Assembly: GCF_009649735.1 (NCBI RefSeq)
Contig: NZ_WJNH01000013.1
Coordinates: forward strand, 1 to 64,000
Direction of reading: 5' to 3'
Length of the DNA stretch: 64,000 nucleotides
From: Salinibacillus xinjiangensis
GTDB taxonomy: Bacteria > Bacillota > Bacilli > Bacillales > Alkalibacillaceae
This document shows positions 35,674 through 45,063 of the stretch, piece after piece; within the stretch, counting starts at the first letter, position 1; the number at the start of each line of letters is the position of its first letter. The position numbers and the translations under genes were made by a program. Under the pieces are notes generated by a model. That model saw only the letters and a list, made by a program, of their open reading frames with translations, was not told the DNA's origin and made no database searches.

Positions 35674-37284
35674 TTAGTACGCCGCAATCGTTCCGTCTGT
35701 TCTAGACTCCGTTCCACCGTAAAGTGTTCCGTTTTCCTCGTCTCTCCAAATAATTTGACCTCTACCAAAAGCACCTCTATCTAACTGTACTTGAATCTCA
35801 TGCCCTTTCCGCGCCAGTGCTTCAGCGATGTGTGTTGGGAAGTTTGGTTCAACTAAAACCTTTTTCCCTTCTACCCATTGCCATCTAGGGGCATCCAAGG
35901 AGGCTTGTGGATTTAAGCTTAAATCAATTGTGTTCATAATCACCTGCATATGTCCCTGTGGCTGCATAAAACCTCCCATGACTCCGAATGGTCCAACAGG
36001 CTTTTGGTCCTTTGTTAAAAAACCTGGAATAATTGTATGGTAAGTTCGCTTACCACCCATTAACACATTGTCATCCTCTTCATTTAAAGAGAAATTATGA
36101 CCACGGTTTTGTAAAGAGATTCCGGTTTCTGGCACCACTAAACCTGAGCCAAAGCCCATATAGTTACTTTGAATAAAGGACACCATATTTCCTTCATTGT
36201 CTGCTGTTGCTAGGTATACTGTTCCACCTTTTGGCGGATTTCCCGGCTCTGGTTCAATAGCTTCTTCTTCAATAAGAGCACTTCTGGACTTTGCATATTC
36301 CTCTGATAATAATCCTTCTACAGTCTGTGACATATGCTTTTCTTCAGTAATGTATTTCTTTCCGTCTTCAAATGCTAGTTTCATAGACTCAATTTGTTTA
36401 TGATAGAAATCTAGTGAATTTGTGCTAGTTGATTCAAAGTGTTTCATTGTATTAAGGGCCATTAAAGCAATTAGGCCTTGGCCATTCGGTGGGATTTCCC
36501 AAACATCATAGCCGCGATAATTCACAGAAATCGGGTTTACCCATTCCGGTTTATAAGCCGCTAAATCTGCTTTCTTTAAGAAACCATTGTGTTTCTTTGA
36601 AAAGGCATCAATTTGATCAGCAATTTCGCCTTCATAGAAGGACTTTGCCTTTGTTTCTGCAATTGACTTTAATGTACGCGCATGACCTGGTGACTTCCAA
36701 ACCTCTCCTACTTCAGGCGCCCTGCCATTTGGAGCAAAGGTATCAAACCAATGCTTAAATTCGTCACCTTGTAAATTTTCCGTATATTTTTTCACAGCCG
36801 ACTTCCAATACTTAGCTAGTGTTGGAGAGAGAGGAAAACCATTTTCTGCGTATTCAATGGCTGGTTGTAACACATCTGTGAGTGGTAACTTTCCAAAACG
36901 CTCTGATAATTCTGCCCATGCTCTCGGTGCGCCAGGAACAGTAACAGGAATCCATCCAAACTTCGGAATTTCATCATAACCGAGTTTTTTTACCGCTTCT
37001 ACTGAAATATCCTGTGGTGATGGACCACTTCCGTTCAACCCATGTAGTTTCCCTTTTGTCCAAACAAGAGCAAAGGCATCTCCACCAATACCGTTAGAAG
37101 TTGGCTCCACAACGGTTAATGTAGCTGCAGTAGCGATGGCAGCATCAATGGCATTTCCACCTTTTTTCAAAATATCTAATCCTGCTTGAGCCGCTAATGG
37201 CTGTGAGGTTGCAACCATCCCTTTATTAGCAATTGTCGTATTTCTTTGAGATGAGTACGGGTGATATAGGGTGTCAAAGTTCAT
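35674..37284 (-). CDS. Gamma-glutamyltransferase family enzyme (YwrD-like)
   Basis: A 536-residue N-terminal-nucleophile hydrolase. The processing and catalytic threonine lies in PPKGGTVYLATADNEGN near residue 360. The glycine-rich GVMGGFMQPQGH follows, and ATSQPLAAQAGLDILKKGGN with AIDAAIATAATLTVVEP marks the N-terminus. There is no signal peptide, so like YwrD and unlike Ggt it should act in the cytosol, cleaving gamma-glutamyl bonds such as in glutathione. Placement beside peptide uptake genes supports use of imported gamma-glutamyl peptides; this is inference. SD GGAGGAA precedes the ATG. Confidence 0.92.
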   Translation of the reverse strand: MNFDTLYHPYSSQRNTTIANKGMVATSQPLAAQAGLDILKKGGNAIDAAIATAATLTVVEPTSNGIGGDAFALVWTKGKLHGLNGSGPSPQDISVEAVKKLGYDEIPKFGWIPVTVPGAPRAWAELSERFGKLPLTDVLQPAIEYAENGFPLSPTLAKYWKSAVKKYTENLQGDEFKHWFDTFAPNGRAPEVGEVWKSPGHARTLKSIAETKAKSFYEGEIADQIDAFSKKHNGFLKKADLAAYKPEWVNPISVNYRGYDVWEIPPNGQGLIALMALNTMKHFESTSTNSLDFYHKQIESMKLAFEDGKKYITEEKHMSQTVEGLLSEEYAKSRSALIEEEAIEPEPGNPPKGGTVYLATADNEGNMVSFIQSNYMGFGSGLVVPETGISLQNRGHNFSLNEEDDNVLMGGKRTYHTIIPGFLTKDQKPVGPFGVMGGFMQPQGHMQVIMNTIDLSLNPQASLDAPRWQWVEGKKVLVEPNFPTHIAEALARKGHEIQVQLDRGAFGRGQIIWRDEENGTLYGGTESRTDGTIAAY

Positions 37285-37300
37285 AACATTTCCTCCTAAG

Positions 37301-38467
37301 TCATTTTTTAAAATAATTTTGATATATTAACTGCCCAGTAATGAGTAATATAGCTACACCTACAGTAAGTAAAATGGCAATAGGAAAGTTTACCCATGTT
37401 AAGGATAAGTAACCGAACAGTGCAGCTAAAATTCCAGTGAGACTGTTTACTTTCTTATTAACAAACCTTATTACAATAACGGGGAAAAAAGCCACCATCC
37501 ATATTCCGAAAATAAAAAACAAAAATGAAAAGTGCATCCATTGTTGATCTAAGGAAACAAGAAAGAAGATGAATGAGGGGAGTAACCATACTAACCCCTT
37601 ATGAAGAAAACGAAATCCTTCAATCTTTTTAAACTCCATACGAAATGTATCCAGTAAGGTAAAGAGAAGAAAAATACTTACTAGCCAGAAAACAATTCGA
37701 TAGTCAATGGTATATAGTAAGTCCCTCACGACGGTAAACGTAGAGTCAAATCCACCCTCATAAATAACGGAAAGAACAATAATAACAAACGAAATTGGCG
37801 TTGATGCCCACGCAATTCCACTGAGTAATACCACTTTGTAGTTGCTTTTCGTTTCTAAAATATAGGCAATCGACTTAGAATCAACTAGTATTCTACTCAT
37901 AAACACCAGACATACTGCAAAGGTGAAGATTTCAAGATCGCCCCATTCTACATACAATAGATAAGGATGGTATAAGCGAAGACCACTAAAGATAACTTCT
38001 GCATCATTTGTCACATAAGTATAAACCATTAAGCCCGTCGTTATTAAACTTAAAAATATTAATTTAACTTGGTGTCTTATTGGGGGTAATTTCTGAACAT
38101 ATAAAAATAAAAAACCGACCCCAATGAATATCACGATCCCCACTGAAAGGTGATTCGAAAACAATATACTGATTACCATTCCGCCACCAATTGCTATCAT
38201 AAATAACTGCATAAGTGAACTAACAATATAATAAAGTTGCAATACCCAGTCCGTTTCCACCTGTATACTTCGCTTATCCACAAAATAAGTTAAGTAAAGA
38301 TAGCATAGGGAAACAGCAATCAAGACCGCAACACCAAAGAAAATTCCTTCCATCAGGCCATAGTGAATTAAAAAAGAGGGTCCAGTAAAAAGGGCACTAA
38401 CGGATAACCAACGAGATATGATTTTTACTGGGTTTGTCGAATCAATGGATGAGTACTGTTTATTCAT
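37301..38467 (-). CDS. Polytopic membrane protein, unassigned
   Basis: A 388-residue protein with about 10-11 membrane helices and short loops, ending in basic residues. Notable segments are FTGPSFLIHYGLMEGIFFGV, GGGMVISILFSNHLSVGIV and MSRILVDSKSIAYILETKSN. The layout resembles a secondary transporter, but I do not recognise a family signature. It overlaps the AraC-type regulator gene by 8 bases, so the kinase, regulator and this protein are one translational unit. It could be a carrier controlled by that system or an auxiliary sensor. Confidence 0.75.
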   Translation of the reverse strand: MNKQYSSIDSTNPVKIISRWLSVSALFTGPSFLIHYGLMEGIFFGVAVLIAVSLCYLYLTYFVDKRSIQVETDWVLQLYYIVSSLMQLFMIAIGGGMVISILFSNHLSVGIVIFIGVGFLFLYVQKLPPIRHQVKLIFLSLITTGLMVYTYVTNDAEVIFSGLRLYHPYLLYVEWGDLEIFTFAVCLVFMSRILVDSKSIAYILETKSNYKVVLLSGIAWASTPISFVIIVLSVIYEGGFDSTFTVVRDLLYTIDYRIVFWLVSIFLLFTLLDTFRMEFKKIEGFRFLHKGLVWLLPSFIFFLVSLDQQWMHFSFLFFIFGIWMVAFFPVIVIRFVNKKVNSLTGILAALFGYLSLTWVNFPIAILLTVGVAILLITGQLIYQNYFKK

Positions 38468-39161
38468 CAGCTTTGATGCCCTCTTCCCTAAATTCCTTAG
38501 GTGTTTGGCCTACCTTTTGCTTAAATGTTTTGCTAAAGTAATGTAAGCTGTTAAACCCACATTGATCTGCAATTGAAGAAATACTCTCCGTCCGGTTATT
38601 TAATATTTTTTCCTTCGATTTCTCTATACGATAGTCGAGAACATAGTCTGAAAACTTCTTCCCTGTTTCATCATGAAACTTCCTACTTAAGTAAGATGGA
38701 TTAATGTGAATTTGTTCGGATATTAAGGATAAGTTTATGCGTTCATGGTAATTTTGATGAATGTAATTCAATGTATCTAACACGACAGTTGAAAAGTTAT
38801 ATTGTTGGACATACCTACCAAGTACTTCTTTTAATTCCTCTTCAATAATAGGCTTGGTCAGATAGTCATCGACACCAATTCGAATAGACGTTTTCGCATA
38901 CCGAAAATCTTGATAAGCAGATAACATGACAATATTCACCTGTGAAAAGCTTTTTTTCATTTCCTTTGCTAAAGTTAATCCATCTTTTCCAGGCAATTCG
39001 ATATCAAGAATAGCCAACTGAATATTGTGTTGATTCAGAACTTGTAGAGCCTGAATACTATCCACACAGCTAAAGGTTTCCCATTGTGGATGGAACTCTC
39101 CAATTAAATATTCTAATTGCTTTAACACAAATGGCTCGTCGTCAACTAGGAGTATTTTCAT
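38460..39161 (-). CDS. AraC-type response regulator
   Basis: A 233-residue regulator. The receiver domain has ILLVDDEPFVLKQLEYLI, the phosphoacceptor aspartate in LAILDIELPGKDG, and DYLTKP. The C-terminal AraC domain has INPSYLSRKFHDETGKKFSDY and FNSLHYFSKTFKQKVGQTP. It is likely phosphorylated by the kinase whose gene overlaps upstream and may control the peptide uptake genes around it. ATG 39161 has GAGTGGTG at six bases; an upstream GTG pair is possible. Confidence 0.9.
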   Translation of the reverse strand: MKILLVDDEPFVLKQLEYLIGEFHPQWETFSCVDSIQALQVLNQHNIQLAILDIELPGKDGLTLAKEMKKSFSQVNIVMLSAYQDFRYAKTSIRIGVDDYLTKPIIEEELKEVLGRYVQQYNFSTVVLDTLNYIHQNYHERINLSLISEQIHINPSYLSRKFHDETGKKFSDYVLDYRIEKSKEKILNNRTESISSIADQCGFNSLHYFSKTFKQKVGQTPKEFREEGIKADE

Positions 39162-39924
39162 GTTCTTCACCACTCTTATTAGTTTGCAAGGGAAAGCTCA
39201 CGCTGGCGGTCGTACCTGTATCAGACGGGCAAACTAGTAAATTTACATTCTCTTTACCAAAAAGCAACATCAAACGTCTTTGGATATTGTCTAAGCCATG
39301 ACCAGAAGGCGTTGCTTCCATTTGTTTTAAGTTAATTCCCACACCATTATCTATAACTTGAATAACCAATCTTGTATCATCATTCTTTAAGAGAATTTTA
39401 AGATATTTCTCCCCAGCCTTTTTTTCTAGTCCGTGTTTAAAGGCGTTTTCTGTTAGGGTTTGTAATGTATATGGGGGAACCAAAGCATCATACACTTCCG
39501 AATCCACCTCATACTCGATGGTTAAATAAGATTCAAATCTTGCTTGTTGAATGGCCAAGTACTTTTTGGTTTGTTCAAATTCCATTGAAAGTGGAATCAG
39601 CTGATCTTGTACTTGATAGCTAAACCTTAAATACTGTGAGAAGTTTTCAATCGTGTTTACTAACTGCCTTTTCTCATCAAGCCGAGCATATCCAAGAATT
39701 AAATTAATCGTATTAAACAAAAAGTGTGGTTGAATTTGAGCGTTTAGCTGCATGTATTTACTTTGCTGGAAGTCTTTTTCTAATTCTACATTTTGTTGTT
39801 TGACCTTCATTAGCCGGAATTCCTTTTCATAGCCCATAATCATGAAAAGGGCAATGACACTAATAATAGGAATAAACACAGCTATGATAATCATCGTTGT
39901 AAACCATTCTTGGCTGATGAGCAC
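39142..39924 (-). CDS. Short LytS/YesM-type sensor histidine kinase
   Basis: A 260-residue kinase with one N-terminal membrane helix (MIIIAVFIPIISVIALFMIM) and no extracellular sensor domain. A short coiled linker leads to the HisKA-7TM-type core AQIQPHFLFNTINLILGYA, ATPase N-box TLTENAFKHGL, and VIDNGVGIN with GHGLDNIQRRL. The lack of a sensor domain suggests that it reads a signal through a partner, perhaps the polytopic protein encoded after the regulator. The start is GTG. Confidence 0.88.
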   Translation of the reverse strand: MLISQEWFTTMIIIAVFIPIISVIALFMIMGYEKEFRLMKVKQQNVELEKDFQQSKYMQLNAQIQPHFLFNTINLILGYARLDEKRQLVNTIENFSQYLRFSYQVQDQLIPLSMEFEQTKKYLAIQQARFESYLTIEYEVDSEVYDALVPPYTLQTLTENAFKHGLEKKAGEKYLKILLKNDDTRLVIQVIDNGVGINLKQMEATPSGHGLDNIQRRLMLLFGKENVNLLVCPSDTGTTASVSFPLQTNKSGEEHENTPS

Positions 39925-39950
39925 AACATATCACTTCTTTTATTTAATAG

Positions 39951-40946
39951 TTAAGATAGTTCCTCAGCATAAAAACAGGCTACCCTATTTGTTTTGTCGC
40001 CTACTTGCTCTATAGTAGGCTCATTTTGCTTACAATATTCAGTTGCAAATGGACACCTAGTATGGAATCTACAGCCCGTAGGTGGATTTATTGGTGATGG
40101 AACATCCCCTTTTAAAATAACCCGCTCTTTACGCTTTGTACGATCTGGCTCTGGAATAGCCGATAATAAAGCTTTTGTATAAGGATGCTGTGGATGATCA
40201 AAAATATCTTTTTTCTCACCAATTTCAACCACTTTCCCTAAATACATAACCATAACACGATCGGATATATGTCGAACCACACCTAAATCATGTGAAATGA
40301 ATAAATAGGTTAAATTATACTGTTTTTGCAGCTTCTTTAGCAGGTTGAGAACTTGTGCTTGTACGGATACATCTAAGGCGGAAACGGCCTCATCACAAAT
40401 AATCAGCTTAGGGTTTGTTGCTAGTGCTCTTGCAATACCAATTCGTTGCCTCTGTCCACCACTAAACTCATGTGGGTAACGGTAGGCATATTCTGGACGC
40501 AATCCTACTTGTTGAAGCAATTCTTTAACCCTATCCAATCGTTTTTCTCTTGGCATATCGGTTAGTATTTCCATAGCTTCTTCAATGATTCGCCCTACCG
40601 TCTGTCTAGGATTTAAGGAAGCAAAAGGATCCTGAAAAATGACTTGAATATCTTTACGAGCCGCGCGCATTTCCCGTTTAGTTAAGTCTAATAAATTAAT
40701 ATTGTTAAATCGTACCTCACCTGATGTCGGGTTTTCAAGTCTTAATATTGAACGGCCTGTTGTAGACTTCCCACAACCAGATTCACCCACAATGCTTAGG
40801 GTTTCGCCTTCATATACCGTAAAAGAAACATCATCAACTGCTTTTACGTGATTAACCGTCCGGGAAAAGATCCCCCCTTTAATCGGGAAATACTGCTTTA
40901 AATTAGTTACCTTGAGAAGGGGCTGCTTCTTTGTTGATGTCACCAT
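39951..40946 (-). CDS. Dipeptide/oligopeptide ABC transporter ATPase (DppF/OppF type)
   Basis: A 331-residue ATPase with Walker [26 protein letters not shown], signature [10 protein letters not shown], Walker [15 protein letters not shown] and the C-terminal peptide-transporter region [14 protein letters not shown], whose cysteines bind an iron-sulfur cluster in related systems. It pairs with the DppD-type ATPase. The frame opens earlier, but ATG 40946 has GGAGGAG; this puts its start 44 bases inside the upstream gene. Confidence 0.93.
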   Translation of the reverse strand: MVTSTKKQPLLKVTNLKQYFPIKGGIFSRTVNHVKAVDDVSFTVYEGETLSIVGESGCGKSTTGRSILRLENPTSGEVRFNNINLLDLTKREMRAARKDIQVIFQDPFASLNPRQTVGRIIEEAMEILTDMPREKRLDRVKELLQQVGLRPEYAYRYPHEFSGGQRQRIGIARALATNPKLIICDEAVSALDVSVQAQVLNLLKKLQKQYNLTYLFISHDLGVVRHISDRVMVMYLGKVVEIGEKKDIFDHPQHPYTKALLSAIPEPDRTKRKERVILKGDVPSPINPPTGCRFHTRCPFATEYCKQNEPTIEQVGDKTNRVACFYAEELS

Positions 40947-41940
40947 TTTGGCTCTCCTCCTTATTCCATTCATCTGTATAAGCGAAACATCTAACCTTAC
41001 TTCCAGACTCGAGCGGCGTTAATTCTGGTAGCTTCTCGTGACAAATATCTTTTGCAATTGGGCATCGAGGTGCAAACCGGCATCCCTTTGGTAAATTATC
41101 TGGATTCGGCACAGTTCCCTCAATGGCATAAAGCTCATCAACATCTTCATCAATTCTAGGCATTGCTTTTAATAGCCCTTGCGTGTAAGGATGAAGTGGG
41201 TTATCAAATAATTGATCCACGTGTGTATGCTCAACTACCTTTCCCGAATACATGACGACGACATTGTCACAGGTCTCGGCAACAACTCCTAAATCATGAG
41301 TAATCATAATAACAGCTGAATTAAACTCTGACTGAAGCTTCTTCAACAAATCTAATATTTGAGCTTGAATCGTTACATCTAAAGCTGTTGTCGGTTCATC
41401 CGCAATTAGGAGTGAAGGGTTACAAGCAAGAGCCATAGCAATCATAACTCTTTGCCTCATCCCACCACTTAGTTCATGTGGTTCTTGCTTGGCTCTTTTT
41501 TCAGGAGAAGGAATCCCGACTAGCTCTAGCATCTCTACAGATCGTTTCCAGGCTTCGGATTTATTTAAACCTTGATGTATACGTAAGGACTCAGAAATTT
41601 GCTCCCCAACCGTAAAAACAGGATTTAAGGATGTCATAGGCTCCTGAAAGATCATGGAAATTTGGTTACCACGGATGGATCGCATTTCTTCCTCGGATTT
41701 ATCTAGTAAATTTTGATCTTTAAAATAGACACCGTCACCAGAGATTTCACCCTGTTCATCTACCAGTCTCATAATCGATAAGGATGTCATACTCTTTCCG
41801 CACCCAGATTCACCCACAATCCCTAGGGTTTCGCCTTCCTTCACTTCAAAATCAACACCATCGACGGCCTTTACAACTTTTTTACCTGACTTAAAATGGG
41901 TTTTTAAACCTCTTACCTTTAAAATTTCTTTGCTTGTCAT
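40903..41940 (-). CDS. Dipeptide/oligopeptide ABC transporter ATPase (DppD/OppD type)
   Basis: A 345-residue ATPase with Walker [29 protein letters not shown], signature LSGGMRQRVM and Walker B LLIADEPTTALDVT. The C-terminal motif CRFAPRCPIAKDIC is typical of peptide importers. A polar tail of about 20 residues lies in the overlap with the next ATPase gene. It is the third gene of the DppC-DppB-DppD-DppF order seen here. Confidence 0.94.
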   Translation of the reverse strand: MTSKEILKVRGLKTHFKSGKKVVKAVDGVDFEVKEGETLGIVGESGCGKSMTSLSIMRLVDEQGEISGDGVYFKDQNLLDKSEEEMRSIRGNQISMIFQEPMTSLNPVFTVGEQISESLRIHQGLNKSEAWKRSVEMLELVGIPSPEKRAKQEPHELSGGMRQRVMIAMALACNPSLLIADEPTTALDVTIQAQILDLLKKLQSEFNSAVIMITHDLGVVAETCDNVVVMYSGKVVEHTHVDQLFDNPLHPYTQGLLKAMPRIDEDVDELYAIEGTVPNPDNLPKGCRFAPRCPIAKDICHEKLPELTPLESGSKVRCFAYTDEWNKEESQNGDINKEAAPSQGN

Positions 41941-41951
41941 GGTGAAACCCC

Positions 41952-42872
41952 CTAGTTTAGATCTACTTTCTTATCAACAAATTTATAGGATATATCCACG
42001 ATTAAGTTCACTAACACAAATAGTGCTGAAACAACTAGAATTGACCCTTGAACTAATGGTAAATCTCGCATTCGAATCGCGTCGACAATCATTCGTCCTA
42101 ATCCATTAATGGCAAATACGGATTCCGTTAACACCGTCCCACCTAATAAAGCACCGAACTGTAAACCGACTACGGTGATAACTGGAACTAAAGCATTCTT
42201 TAATGCATGCTTATACACAATATATCTTTGTTTAACACCTTTAGCTTTTGCCGTTCGAATATAATCTTGTCTGATAACCTCTAGCATACTTGATCGAGTC
42301 ATTCTTGCTACAATGGCAGCACCACTTGTCCCTAACGTAAGAGCCGGCAATACAATATGAGCAAACGTTCCCCATCCGGAAACCGGGAATATTTGGAATT
42401 GAACAGAAAAATACAAAATTAACATTAAACCTAACCAGAAGTTTGGTAGAGATACACCGATTAGAGCTGCAACCATAATACTAACATCAGTTAGAGAGCG
42501 TTGTTTCGTCGCAGAAATCACCCCTGCTAAAAGACCTAACACAACGGTAACAACAATACTCCAAAAGGCTAATTCGATGGTCACTGGTAAACGAACCAAA
42601 ATCTCATCTAATACAGGTCGGTTTGACCGGATAGACGTACCTAAATCCCCTTGAATTACATTTTTAATATAATCAAAGTATTGAATATAGAGTGGTTGAT
42701 CTAACCCTAATTGAGAACGTAATTGATTGACTTGTTCTTCAGTTGCACTTTCACCTGCTAATAAGACAGCAGGATCACCCGGTACCATTTGCATAATTAA
42801 AAATACAACTAGAGAAACACCTATTAATACTGGAATTGTTTGAAGAACTCTTCTGACGATGAATATAAACAT
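41952..42872 (-). CDS. Peptide ABC transporter permease (DppB/OppB type)
   Basis: A 306-residue permease with six helices. The N-terminus RRVLQTIPVLIGVSLVVFLIMQMVPGDP is diagnostic, and the docking loop is RQDYIRTAKAKGVKQRYIVYKHALKNA. Partner of the DppC-type permease encoded 16 bases upstream; together they form the channel for di- or oligopeptides. Its gene is followed directly by the two ATPase genes. Confidence 0.94.
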   Translation of the reverse strand: MFIFIVRRVLQTIPVLIGVSLVVFLIMQMVPGDPAVLLAGESATEEQVNQLRSQLGLDQPLYIQYFDYIKNVIQGDLGTSIRSNRPVLDEILVRLPVTIELAFWSIVVTVVLGLLAGVISATKQRSLTDVSIMVAALIGVSLPNFWLGLMLILYFSVQFQIFPVSGWGTFAHIVLPALTLGTSGAAIVARMTRSSMLEVIRQDYIRTAKAKGVKQRYIVYKHALKNALVPVITVVGLQFGALLGGTVLTESVFAINGLGRMIVDAIRMRDLPLVQGSILVVSALFVLVNLIVDISYKFVDKKVDLN

Positions 42873-42888
42873 AGACGATCCTCCTCTA

Positions 42889-43809
42889 TTAGTTTTTCAT
42901 CCTTGGATCTAACGCATCTCGTAATCCATCCCCAAGTAAGTTAAAGGCAATTACGATAATGGCAATCGCTAACCCTGGGAATGTTGCCACGTGCGGTGCT
43001 GACCAAAGGAAAGTTCGTCCATCCGATAGCATGGCTCCCCACTCAGGTGAAGGAGGCTGTGCGCCCATTCCTAAGAAGGATAGTCCCGCAGCTGTTAAGA
43101 TGGCTGTTGCTAATCTTAATGTTCCTTGCACAATAATAGGTGACATAATGTTCGGTAATATATGGAGGAAAATAATCCGAAAGTCACTTGCTCCAAGTGC
43201 CTTTATCGCATCAATATACTCCACTTTCTTTAACGTCATTGTGGAACCACGGACAATTCTTGCAAAGGTAGGAACAGAGAATATTCCAACCGCAATCATA
43301 ACGTTTATTAAATCTGGACCTAGCGCACTGATAATCGCTAAAGCTAGCAATATACCAGGAAAGGCTAATAAAACATCTATAATTCTCATGATGACTGTAT
43401 CTACGAATTTACCGTAATAACCAGAAATCAACCCAAGTGCAATGCCAAAAAAGGCACCAATTAATACAGAAACAACTCCAACTGTTAGAGAGAGTCTGGA
43501 ACCGTATATAATTCGACTTAAAATATCCCTTCCCTTATCGTCTGTCCCCATCCAATGATCTGCAGTAGGCGGCTGCAATTTATTAGGTAAATCAATCCCT
43601 AATGGATCGTAAGGAGCAATCCAAGGAGCAAATACCGCTGCCACAAAATAAATAAGTACGATAATTCCTCCGACCAGGGACATCTTATTTGTCACTAACT
43701 TCACCATAAGAGACTTGACCCTTTCTAGCCGAGGTGACTTTTTCTTTGGAAGGAAGTTTGGATCTTCTATTGTAGTTTCTACATTTGATTGATTTATTTC
43801 CATGGCCAA
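42889..43809 (-). CDS. Peptide ABC transporter permease (DppC/OppC type)
   Basis: A 306-residue permease with a polar N-terminus, a first helix near residue 45 and five more. Typical: PPTADHWMGTDDKGRDILSR, which marks DppC/OppC proteins, and the docking loop EYIDAIKALGASDFRIIFLHILPN. It is the first gene of the minus-strand peptide unit and faces the divergent peptidase gene at 43979. Unusually, C precedes B here; in many operons B is first. Confidence 0.94.
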   Translation of the reverse strand: MAMEINQSNVETTIEDPNFLPKKKSPRLERVKSLMVKLVTNKMSLVGGIIVLIYFVAAVFAPWIAPYDPLGIDLPNKLQPPTADHWMGTDDKGRDILSRIIYGSRLSLTVGVVSVLIGAFFGIALGLISGYYGKFVDTVIMRIIDVLLAFPGILLALAIISALGPDLINVMIAVGIFSVPTFARIVRGSTMTLKKVEYIDAIKALGASDFRIIFLHILPNIMSPIIVQGTLRLATAILTAAGLSFLGMGAQPPSPEWGAMLSDGRTFLWSAPHVATFPGLAIAIIVIAFNLLGDGLRDALDPRMKN

Positions 43810-43921
43810 TCCCCCTAAGTTTATTTATTAGAATATAAATTATCAGAATTTAAGGAAACTTTGTGCTTTTTTTCGACATAAGTCAAAATAATACAACAAT
43901 TTGTAAAAATATTAAAAACAT

Positions 43922-43936
43922 AATATTCAGAAATTT
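43922..43936. promoter_or_regulatory. CodY-like box in the dppC / Xaa-Pro peptidase divergent region
   Basis: AATATTCAGAAATTT matches the CodY consensus AATTTTCWGAAAATT at 13 of 15 positions. It is followed closely by a TATAAT-like -10 (43939-43944) for the plus-strand genes. CodY represses peptide uptake genes in B. subtilis when amino acids are plentiful. A second, weaker match lies near 43841. Confidence 0.45.
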
Positions 43937-43978
43937 TCTATAATCGATTTAATATACAAAAAAGGTGGTGTCGTAAAG

Positions 43979-45052
43979 TTGTACCAAAAACGGTTGGAAA
44001 GTTTACATCAGCATATGAGCGATCAGCAAATTGAAGCTGTATATTTATGCTCTGATGTGAATTGTTACTATTTTTCTGGGTTTACAGGTTCTAGTAGAAA
44101 CATTGTAATCAGTTCTAAAACAAATTACTTTTTTACCGATTTTCGATATGGAGATCAAGCTCAACAAGAGGTACAAGAACATGAAATAAAGGTTGTAACT
44201 CCACCTTTATTAAACACGGTCGTTGAAACCCTTTCAGAGCAGAAGGCCAAAAAGATAGGTTTAGAGTTTTCAAAGCTTAATACAAAAGACTATCTTTATT
44301 TAAAAGAAAAGCTGCCTGATGCAGAATTTATTAATGTGGATCCGTTTCTATCAGAAACAAGAATGATCAAAGACGAGGTAGAATTATCCTATATTAAAAA
44401 AGGGATGGAAATTGTGGATTCAACCTTTACCCACATTCTCTCTTATTTAAAAACTGGAATTAGCGAAAAGGAACTAGGTCTCGAACTAGAGTATACGATG
44501 AAAAAATTAGGTGCAGATGGCATAAAAGAAAACCATGTCATTGCAACAGGAGCTAGGTCTAGTTTGCCTCATGGACAAGCTACCAATAAAATCATTGAAC
44601 ATGGTGATTTTGTCAAAATGGATATTGGTGCCAAAGTAAACGGTTATTATACTGATTTTACACGAACCGTTGTAATGGGTGAGGCAACAGAAGAACAACT
44701 AAACATGTATTCAATCGTAAAAGAAGCACAAGAAGCTTCACTAGCTGCTATCAAAGCAGGAAAGACGTGTGCCGAACTAGACAATGTGGGAAGATCTATT
44801 ATTCAAAAGGCTGGTTATGGCGAGAACTTCGGACACAGTTTAGGACATTCTTTAGGATTAGAAATTCATGAAATGCCAGCCATGAGAAGTACTGACCAAA
44901 CTGTTTTACAGCCAGGAATGGTTCTAACCGTTGAGCCTGGGATTTACGTACAAAATTTAGGTGGCGTACGAATTGAAGATTTAGTGGTTGTAGAGGAAAA
45001 TGGCATCAACAATTTAACAACATCAACAAAAGAATTACAAATTATTCAATAG
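43979..45052 (+). CDS. Xaa-Pro aminopeptidase/dipeptidase (M24B)
   Basis: A 357-residue cytosolic metallopeptidase. The N-terminal creatinase-like domain (to about residue 125) precedes the pita-bread domain. Metal ligands lie in KMDIGAKVNGYYTDFTRTV (two aspartates), HSLGHSLGLEIHE (histidine), VEPGIY (glutamate) and RIEDLVVV (glutamate). It cleaves Xaa-Pro bonds in imported peptides, matching the transporter genes on both sides. The start is TTG with AAAGGTGGTG upstream. The binding-protein gene follows after 11 bases. Confidence 0.93.
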   Translation: MYQKRLESLHQHMSDQQIEAVYLCSDVNCYYFSGFTGSSRNIVISSKTNYFFTDFRYGDQAQQEVQEHEIKVVTPPLLNTVVETLSEQKAKKIGLEFSKLNTKDYLYLKEKLPDAEFINVDPFLSETRMIKDEVELSYIKKGMEIVDSTFTHILSYLKTGISEKELGLELEYTMKKLGADGIKENHVIATGARSSLPHGQATNKIIEHGDFVKMDIGAKVNGYYTDFTRTVVMGEATEEQLNMYSIVKEAQEASLAAIKAGKTCAELDNVGRSIIQKAGYGENFGHSLGHSLGLEIHEMPAMRSTDQTVLQPGMVLTVEPGIYVQNLGGVRIEDLVVVEENGINNLTTSTKELQIIQ

Positions 45053-45063
45053 GAGGGCTTAGC

